Source of the DNA: Candidatus Sulfotelmatobacter sp.
GTDB taxonomy: Bacteria > Acidobacteriota > Terriglobia > Terriglobales > SbA1
Direction of reading: 5' to 3'
DNA: 11,294 bases
Assembly: GCA_030151135.1 (NCBI GenBank)
Contig: JASLEQ010000795.1
Coordinates: 1-11,294, forward strand
The translations under genes were made by a program, and so were the position numbers. Below, in pieces: positions 6,409 to 11,294 of this stretch. A model generated the notes under the pieces. That model made no database searches. It was not told the origin of the DNA and saw only the letters and a list, made by a program, of their open reading frames with translations. Position 1 is the first letter of the stretch, and each line of letters opens with the position of its first letter.

Positions 6409-7542
6409 ATGACGCAGGCCAATGAAATGGGCAAGCCTCCCGCAAAGCTCAGTGACATCGCCAAATCGCTGGGCACGTCCATCGGCACGGTACATCGGGC
6501 GCTCCATGACAACCCTGGGGTAAGCCCGGCGACCAAAGCGCGTGTACTGCAAATGGCGAGGGCTCTGGGTTACAGACCCAACCTGGCAGCTCGCTACTTG
6601 TCGTCGAAAAAGACGCTACGTATCTCCGTCAACACGCTAAAAGGGACAACGTCTTTCTGGGACGAGGTGCGCGCCGGCATCCGCGAGGAAGCGGAGGCCA
6701 TTCTTCTGGAAAATGTGGAAGTGGAATTTCGAACGAGTCCGAGCCTGGGCGAAGGCGAAGAAGAAGCGTTTGAGTCGGCGATACGGGATAAAGTCGATGG
6801 GATCATCACATTTCCGAGTCGGCCTGAGGCGTTGCGCCCGTGGATCCGCAGGGCATCCCGAGCTGGAATCGCCGTGGTCTGTGTTGCGACGGACGCTCCG
6901 AACAGCGGCAGACTCGGCGTAGTCTCCGTCGATACCCTTGCCAGCGGTTCCATAGCAGCCGATCTGATGGGGAGATTCATCGCCGGCAAGGAAGGCTCCG
7001 TCGCCATCACCGTCTTCGATATGGCGATCACCGAACATGCGGAGAAGTATGCCGCGTTCGAGGCGACGCTCAAGAACTTTTATCCAAGTCTTCAGTTGTT
7101 GCGGCCGATCGAAGATCATGATGTCGAGAAAGAGGCTTACCGTAAATGCAGCAAGCTGTTTGAGCAACATCCGGAACTAGTTGGAATTTACGTCACAACC
7201 GAAGCGTCCATTCCGGTGCTAAATGCGGCGTGTGACGCCAACGTCCTCGATAAGGTGACAATAATCACTACTGACCTGTTTCCGGATTTGGTTCCGTATA
7301 TCAGCTCGGGTCAAGTGATCGCGACGATTTATCAGCGCCCGCGTGCCCAAGGCGAAATGGCGCTTCGCATGCTCCATGAATTTTTGGCCGAAGGAAGCAG
7401 ACAATCCCATCAGGTTGCTCTTGCGCCACATCTGGTCATGCGCGGAAATCTCGATTTCTTTTTAAGACGACAGTCGCAGGAATCCGTGAAGCATTCCACG
7501 AAATCTGCTGAAGTACGGCATCCGCTGCGGGACTTCGCATAG
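6409..7542 (+). CDS. LacI/GalR-family transcriptional regulator
   Basis: This 377-residue repressor-type regulator probably controls the sugar kinase gene behind it. A DNA-binding helix-turn-helix spans about residues 13-60: KLSDIAKSLGTSIGTVHRAL, then NPGVSPATKARVLQMARALGY. The hinge region follows at RPNLAARYL (57-64). Residues about 70-350 form a periplasmic-binding-protein-like effector domain of the ribose-binding type, with VDGIITFPSRP, GSIAADLMGRFIAGKEG, GIYVTTEASIPVLNA and VIATIYQRPRAQGEMALRML. A 25-residue tail follows. I chose the ATG at 6409. A longer frame starts at 6301, but its extra 36 residues resemble no LacI-family N-terminus and would place the operator inside the gene. The regulator ends 14 bases before the kinase start. 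The ligand is unknown; a pentose or derivative is a guess from context. Confidence 0.92.
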   Translation: MTQANEMGKPPAKLSDIAKSLGTSIGTVHRALHDNPGVSPATKARVLQMARALGYRPNLAARYLSSKKTLRISVNTLKGTTSFWDEVRAGIREEAEAILLENVEVEFRTSPSLGEGEEEAFESAIRDKVDGIITFPSRPEALRPWIRRASRAGIAVVCVATDAPNSGRLGVVSVDTLASGSIAADLMGRFIAGKEGSVAITVFDMAITEHAEKYAAFEATLKNFYPSLQLLRPIEDHDVEKEAYRKCSKLFEQHPELVGIYVTTEASIPVLNAACDANVLDKVTIITTDLFPDLVPYISSGQVIATIYQRPRAQGEMALRMLHEFLAEGSRQSHQVALAPHLVMRGNLDFFLRRQSQESVKHSTKSAEVRHPLRDFA

Positions 7543-7556
7543 AAATACGAGACAGA

Positions 7557-9068
7557 ATGACAAACTACTTAGGGATTGATGTAGGCACCGGCGGGACGCG
7601 TGCGCTCGTCATGGACGGGCAGGGGCGGGTCCTGGCGTCAGCTTCGGCAGAGCACCAGCATTTCGCAAGCCCGCGTCCGGGTTGGGCTGAGCAAGATCCT
7701 CGGGACTGGTGGCAAGCCTGTTGCACCTCGGCGCGCAAGGCCTTACAGATCTCGGGCCTGCGAGGCGAAGATATCGCATGCGTTGGATTCTCGGGGCAAA
7801 TGCACGGAGCAGTGCTGCTCGATGGTGCCGACGAAGTGGTTCGTCCTTCCTTGATCTGGTGCGATCAACGCAGCGAGGCGCAATGCGTCGAACTGGAAAA
7901 TATCTTTGGCCGAGAAACGCTGATCAGATTGACCTGCAACCCTCCCTTGACGAACTTCACCCTGACGAAGTTTCTTTGGGTCCGCGAGACCGAACCACAG
8001 AATTGGGCGCGCGTGAAGCATGTGATGCTGCCGAAAGACTACGTGAGATTTCGGTTAACCGGAGAACGGGCTATCGACATGGCGGATGCTTCGGGCACGC
8101 TCCTGCTGGATGTCGCGAATCGACGGTGGTCTTCGGAAGTGTTGGAGAAAACGGGCATCGACCAGAAGTTGCTCCCCGGCTTGTTCGAATCTCCGGAAGT
8201 TTGCGGCAGAGTTTCCCCAGCCGGCGCCGAGGCGACTGGTCTGCGGCCGGGAACTCCGGTGGTGGCTGGCGCTGGAGATCAGGCCGCCGGCGCAGTAGGC
8301 ATGGGTATAGCGCGGGCTGGCGCCGTGAGCGCAACCATCGGGACCTCAGGCGTGGTATTTGCTTCCACCGATCGTCCGGCCATGGATCCGGCAGGCCGCC
8401 TGCATACGTTTTGTCATGCAATTCCAGGGCGCTGGCACGTCATGGGCGTGACACAGGCCGCGGGTCTATCCCTCCGCTGGTACCGCGATAACTTCGGTTC
8501 CGCCTCCCCTGACATGCTGAAGAAGGAGGGGCGCGACCCTTACGAAATTCTGGCCGAGGAAGCTGCTGCTGCTCCTGCTGGCTCGGAAGGCGCGGTTTGG
8601 GTCCCCTACCTGATGGGAGAACGCACACCGCACCTCGATCCTAACGCGCGCGCCGCGTTGATCGGACTTACGGCTTCGCACACGCGCGCTCACGTGATCC
8701 GCGCCATTATGGAGGGCGTAGCATTCAGCCTGAAAGATACGTTTACGATCTTCGACGAGATGAAGGTTCCGGTGACCGCAATTCGCCTCGGTGGAGGTGG
8801 TGCGCGCTCGCAGCTTTGGCGGCAGATACAGGCTGACGTCTACGGACACGAAGTCGAAATCGTCGCCGCCGAAGAAGGCGCTGCTTATGGCGCCGCGATT
8901 CTGGCGGGAACGGGGGCGAAGGAGTGGTCGTCCGTTGAACAAGCCTGCGATGCCGTCGTTCGTGTCGCCAAGCGCGTTGCTCCCAGTCAAAAGGATTCAG
9001 CCACAATGCAGCAGGCGTATCGAACCTATCGAAAGGTTTATCCGGCGCTGCACACGCTGACAACGTAA
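7557..9068 (+). CDS. xylB: Xylulokinase-like FGGY-family carbohydrate kinase
   Basis: This 503-residue cytoplasmic kinase probably phosphorylates D-xylulose to xylulose 5-phosphate for the pentose phosphate pathway. The N-terminal FGGY domain starts YLGIDVGTGGTRALVMD with Asp8. It contains WAEQDP (43-48) and GFSGQMHGAVLLD (77-89), whose QMHG is characteristic of xylulokinases. LIWCDQRS (99-106) follows. The catalytic base is Asp241 in GAGDQAAGAVG. The C-terminal ATPase-like domain has GTSGVVF, VPYLMGERTPHLDPNARA (349-366), RAIMEGVAFSLKD and the nucleotide motif RLGGGGARSQLWRQI (410-424). Length and motifs fit XylB, but FGGY kinases change substrate easily and no xylose isomerase gene is in the window. 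It is 14 bases after the LacI-family gene and probably co-transcribed. Only a weak GAGA-like site precedes the ATG. Confidence 0.9.
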   Translation: MTNYLGIDVGTGGTRALVMDGQGRVLASASAEHQHFASPRPGWAEQDPRDWWQACCTSARKALQISGLRGEDIACVGFSGQMHGAVLLDGADEVVRPSLIWCDQRSEAQCVELENIFGRETLIRLTCNPPLTNFTLTKFLWVRETEPQNWARVKHVMLPKDYVRFRLTGERAIDMADASGTLLLDVANRRWSSEVLEKTGIDQKLLPGLFESPEVCGRVSPAGAEATGLRPGTPVVAGAGDQAAGAVGMGIARAGAVSATIGTSGVVFASTDRPAMDPAGRLHTFCHAIPGRWHVMGVTQAAGLSLRWYRDNFGSASPDMLKKEGRDPYEILAEEAAAAPAGSEGAVWVPYLMGERTPHLDPNARAALIGLTASHTRAHVIRAIMEGVAFSLKDTFTIFDEMKVPVTAIRLGGGGARSQLWRQIQADVYGHEVEIVAAEEGAAYGAAILAGTGAKEWSSVEQACDAVVRVAKRVAPSQKDSATMQQAYRTYRKVYPALHTLTT

Positions 9069-9229
9069 GTGCATCAGTTCGTTTTTTCGTCTCCCCAAGT
9101 ATCCATATCGGTTGTAAACCCGCGGCGCACCTCTCATGACTTCGCATGGCATCCGCCGACGCATCCTACCCTCGACCCCGCGCCCAGAGCCTGATTAAGC
9201 CTGGATTTCCAGAACGATTCTGAAAACAA

Positions 9230-9262
9230 ATTCACCCTGTCGTAACACAAGCGAAACATTGC
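9230..9262 (+). promoter_or_regulatory. PHO-box-like array of three 11-base direct repeats
   Basis: Three consecutive 11-base units start at 9230, 9241 and 9252: ATTCACCCTGT, CGTAACACAAG and CGAAACATTGC. Their conserved cores TTCACC, GTAACA and GAAACA are each separated by five bases. This matches the direct-repeat design of PhoB/PhoP sites (TT-x-A-C-A with five-base gaps in Bacillus, GTTCACC units in Streptomyces). Ten bases after the last core's Pho-like AACA comes a -10-like TAGATT at 9268-9273, the usual PHO-box to -10 distance. The next gene is an exported phosphoesterase. Regulation by phosphate starvation is inferred. Confidence 0.55.
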
Positions 9263-9267
9263 CCAGC

Positions 9268-9273
9268 TAGATT
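9268..9273 (+). promoter_or_regulatory. Candidate -10 box of the phosphodiesterase gene
   Basis: TAGATT matches four of six positions of TATAAT. No TTGACA-like -35 is present at 16-18 bases, as expected for an activator-dependent promoter where the PHO box takes that place. Transcription would start near 9280, giving a leader of about 30 bases with the ribosome binding site inside it. Confidence 0.4.
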
Positions 9274-9297
9274 CGCCTCATCGACGTCCATACCAGC

Positions 9298-9303
9298 AAG
9301 GAG
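9298..9303 (+). promoter_or_regulatory. Shine-Dalgarno sequence fixing the phosphodiesterase start
   Basis: AAGGAG ends eight bases before the ATG at 9312. A GTG three codons upstream (9303) is in frame but overlaps the Shine-Dalgarno itself, so it cannot be the start. Confidence 0.88.
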
Positions 9304-9311
9304 TGTCTCCT

Positions 9312-11054
9312 ATGACAAGAAGGTTATTGCCAATTCTTGCCTCCGCTGCTGCTCTGATCATTTCTTTAGGATCAGGAGCGACAGCGCAAGACTTCAACCA
9401 CCAGAAGCAAAACAATAAAATTCAGCGGGTTTTACTCGTCAGCATTGATGGCATGCACGCAGTGGATTACCTGAACTGCTCGAAGGGCGTGAGCGGGGTC
9501 AACAATGGCGAGCCTTATTGCCCGAACCTGGCGCAGCTCGGCAAAACCGCGGTGAATTATTTGGACACCAGCACATCTCGCCCATCCGACTCTTTCCCTG
9601 GATTAATGACGATTGTCACCGGCGGTACTCCACGCGTACACGGCGCCTTTTACGATGTCGCCTACGACCGACTTCTTGCTCCTCCGCAGAAGACCACCGG
9701 CAACGGGCTGCAGGGCGGAGCGTGCGTGCCGAATCAGCCCAACGGCACCTCCACCGAGTACGAGGAAGGCATCGACAAGAATCAGCAGTACCTGAATGGC
9801 ATTGATGGCATCAGCACGAAGAATGGGGACGGTGGAATCAACTCCATCGACCCGACCCGCCTGGAGCGCGATCCCTACAACAACTGCGCCCCTGTCTATC
9901 CATGGAATTTCGTTCGCGCCAACACGATCTTCGGCGTTATCCACCAGGCTGGCGGATACACAGCATGGTCCGACAAGCATCCTGCCTACTCAGCCGTTTC
10001 TGGTCCCGGCGATGGCTCGAATCTCAATGACTTCTACTCGCCTGAGATCAACTCGAACGTCGTCGCGCTGCCCGGAATCAAAACGCCCCTCGGTATGGCG
10101 TGCGATCCGATTCCGGATCCGAATGCCGATCTCACTGCCTGGACGAACAGCTTCCTGAACATCCAGTGCTACGACACACTCAAGGTGAATGCCATCCTGA
10201 ACGAAATCGATGGTTACACCCACAACCGCATGAACAAGACGCAGGTGCCGATGATCTTCGGCATGAACTTCCAGGCAGTCAGCGTCGGACAGAAGCTTAT
10301 TGAGAAGAACGTTGGCAATGGTGGCTATCTCGACGCTACCGGCACTCCAGGCCCCTCTCTATTGAGTGAAGTCCAATTTGTGGATACCGCCATTGGAAAT
10401 TGGGTGGCCGAGTTGAAGAAGCAGGGCCTCTACGACTCGACGCTGATCGTCATTTCCGCGAAACACGGACAGAGCCCGATCGATTCGCAGCGGTACACTG
10501 GAATCACTTCCTCCGGCCCAGTGACCACGTCTCCCAGCATGCTTATCGATAGCTGCTTGCCGGCCTCCGAGTCTAATGCCGGCGGACAAATCGGTCCCAC
10601 GGAAGATGATGTCTCGCTGCTGTGGCTAAGCCCGTCATGCACCACGGCCTCGCAAGTTCAGATTCTGGAGACGCAATCGCCGGCCTCGGCGAACATCGCA
10701 GGAATCGGCCAGATCTTCTGGGGACAAGCCCTCAACCAACTGTTTAATCCTCCGGGAATTCCTCCGGAAGGTGACTCGCGAACGCCCGACATCGCAATCA
10801 CTCCAAACGTCGGCGTCACCTATTCAGGCAGCACCAAGAAACTGGCGGAGCATGGCGGTTTCGCGCACGACGACACCAATGTCATGATCCTCGTATCGAA
10901 CCCCAGTTTCCATGCCTCAACCATTACGACTCCCGTGCAGACCGCGCAGATCGCTCCGACGATCCTGCAGGCGCTGGGCTTGAACCCTACCGATCTCCAG
11001 GCAGTGCAAAAGCAAGGCACGGAGGTTCTGCCGGGACTGTTCTCGGGTAAGTAG
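9312..11054 (+). CDS. Exported type I phosphodiesterase / alkaline phosphatase superfamily protein
   Basis: This is a 580-residue secreted protein. Residues 1-25 are a signal peptide: MTRR, a hydrophobic core, and a likely cut after ATA or AQ. RVLLVSIDGMH (39-49) gives the first metal ligand, Asp46. SFPGLMTIVTGGTPRVHG (94-111) matches the nucleophile region of nucleotide pyrophosphatases, with Ser94 where those enzymes have Thr. VDTAIGNWVAELKKQGLYDSTLIVISAKHGQ (357-387 region) and EHGGFAHDDTN (513-523) give His385, His514 and His519. Two standard ligand motifs are altered: the D-x-x-G-H segment reads NFQAVSVGQK (319-328), and S-D-H-G reads AKHG. I recall these variants as common to a subfamily in Acidobacteriota, so it need not be inactive. 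Possible substrates are phosphate mono- or diesters. A PHO-box-like site lies upstream, and a strong terminator follows. Confidence 0.9.
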   Translation: MTRRLLPILASAAALIISLGSGATAQDFNHQKQNNKIQRVLLVSIDGMHAVDYLNCSKGVSGVNNGEPYCPNLAQLGKTAVNYLDTSTSRPSDSFPGLMTIVTGGTPRVHGAFYDVAYDRLLAPPQKTTGNGLQGGACVPNQPNGTSTEYEEGIDKNQQYLNGIDGISTKNGDGGINSIDPTRLERDPYNNCAPVYPWNFVRANTIFGVIHQAGGYTAWSDKHPAYSAVSGPGDGSNLNDFYSPEINSNVVALPGIKTPLGMACDPIPDPNADLTAWTNSFLNIQCYDTLKVNAILNEIDGYTHNRMNKTQVPMIFGMNFQAVSVGQKLIEKNVGNGGYLDATGTPGPSLLSEVQFVDTAIGNWVAELKKQGLYDSTLIVISAKHGQSPIDSQRYTGITSSGPVTTSPSMLIDSCLPASESNAGGQIGPTEDDVSLLWLSPSCTTASQVQILETQSPASANIAGIGQIFWGQALNQLFNPPGIPPEGDSRTPDIAITPNVGVTYSGSTKKLAEHGGFAHDDTNVMILVSNPSFHASTITTPVQTAQIAPTILQALGLNPTDLQAVQKQGTEVLPGLFSGK

Positions 11055-11078
11055 TCCCCTACGTTTGGTTTTAAGAAG

Positions 11079-11107
11079 AAGCGGGCATCACAATGATGCC
11101 CGCTTTT
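11079..11107. terminator. Rho-independent terminator between convergent genes
   Basis: GCGGGCATCA (11081-11090) pairs perfectly with TGATGCCCGC (11094-11103) around a three-base CAA loop, extended by A-T pairs at the base. TTTT follows on the plus strand. On the minus strand the stem is followed by TTCTTCTTAAAA, so it may also terminate the CRTAC1-family gene. It begins 25 bases after the phosphodiesterase stop. Confidence 0.93.
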
Positions 11108-11127
11108 CCGTACCAGTTATCGGTAAT

Positions 11128-11294
11128 CTATTTTTCGGGTTCCTTCACCGAGACGACTTGATCGCCAGCTAAATCCTTCAGGGTCTGCACAATTCCGGAA
11201 GGCCAGTGGATTTCGACTGAATCCACCGTCGCATTTGTTCCAAGCCCGAAGTGAACCGGGACCGCGCTTGATGAGGAGTAGCCGGAACTTGTCG
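11128..11294 (-). CDS. CRTAC1-family protein with ASPIC/UnbV domain, C-terminal end; enters from outside the window
   Basis: Only the last 54 residues are in the window. They read like the ASPIC/UnbV domain that closes CRTAC1-type exported proteins: GYSSSS, then VHFGLGTNATVDSVEIHWPSG with the characteristic HFGLG and WPSG motifs, then IVQTLKDLAGDQVVSVKEPEK and a TAG stop. Such proteins usually carry FG-GAP/VCBS beta-propeller repeats before this domain, and some are substrate- or partner-binding exported proteins; those repeats would lie to the right, outside the window. This gene is convergent with the phosphodiesterase gene, and the terminator lies between them. Its length and full architecture cannot be judged. 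Confidence 0.87.
   Translation of the reverse strand, partial: TSSGYSSSSAVPVHFGLGTNATVDSVEIHWPSGIVQTLKDLAGDQVVSVKEPEK

Larger units (their letters stand above)
9069..9311. other. Intergenic region between the kinase and phosphodiesterase genes
   Basis: The left part (9069-9229) holds no gene that I can support. A run of six T (9082-9087) follows only a four-base CTGA/TCAG stem, so it is not a convincing terminator. CTGGATTTCCAG near 9201-9212 is a short imperfect palindrome. The right part carries the PHO-box-like repeats, a -10-like box and the ribosome binding site described separately. Confidence 0.6.

Noticed and set aside
7709..8491. Open frame of 260 codons on the plus strand inside the kinase gene
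   Set aside because: It overlaps xylB in another frame; the xylB frame has all FGGY motifs, and this frame gives an Arg/Gly-rich low-quality sequence.
8739..8747. ACGTTTACG inside the kinase gene as a second LacI-type site
   Set aside because: It resembles only one half of the upstream palindrome and the other half is not matched; a chance occurrence is likely.
9057..9087. Possible terminator after the kinase gene
   Set aside because: There is a run of six T, but the preceding stem is only CTGA/TCAG with a long loop, too weak to call.

Overview
The window looks like a chromosomal segment from an Acidobacteriota bacterium, possibly a Terriglobia/Koribacter-type soil lineage. This placement is an inference. 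It rests on moderately high GC, an ASPIC/UnbV (CRTAC1-like) protein, an alkaline-phosphatase-superfamily protein of a type I recall from that phylum, a fibronectin-III lipoprotein, and an HslV with an N-terminal propeptide. No 16S gene or other decisive marker is present. I see no mobile element, CRISPR array, tRNA or rRNA gene.

Left block (1-4368), all on the minus strand. Reading leftward from hslU, the ATPase of the HslUV (ClpYQ) protease, there is a class III PLP-dependent aminotransferase, a lipoprotein with three fibronectin-III domains, and the N-terminal 93 residues of a fumarylacetoacetate hydrolase family protein that leaves the window at position 1.

Middle block (4369-6229). hslV (protease subunit, minus strand) is separated from hslU by a small plus-strand zinc-ribbon gene, so the usual hslVU operon is interrupted and hslU needs its own promoter. 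hslV has a good sigma70-like promoter whose -10 box is only 14 bases from the start codon. Divergent from hslV is a regulator made of a degenerate receiver domain and a PilZ domain.

Right block (6230-11054), plus strand. A LacI/GalR-family regulator and a xylulokinase-like FGGY sugar kinase are 14 bases apart and probably form a transcription unit. A 16-base near-palindrome with a central CG, typical of LacI-family operators, lies 59 bases before the regulator's likely start and suggests autoregulation. Next is an exported phosphodiesterase/alkaline-phosphatase-superfamily protein. Its upstream region carries three 11-base direct-repeat units resembling a PHO box, placed 10 bases before a -10-like element, which suggests induction by phosphate starvation. 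A strong terminator between convergent genes closes this block.

Right edge (11128-11294): the C-terminal end of a CRTAC1-family protein on the minus strand.

The genes are mostly housekeeping or ordinary accessory functions, and I found no clear new defence or mobile system. The most interesting signals are regulatory: the PHO-box-like array, the LacI-type operator, and the split hslV/hslU arrangement.
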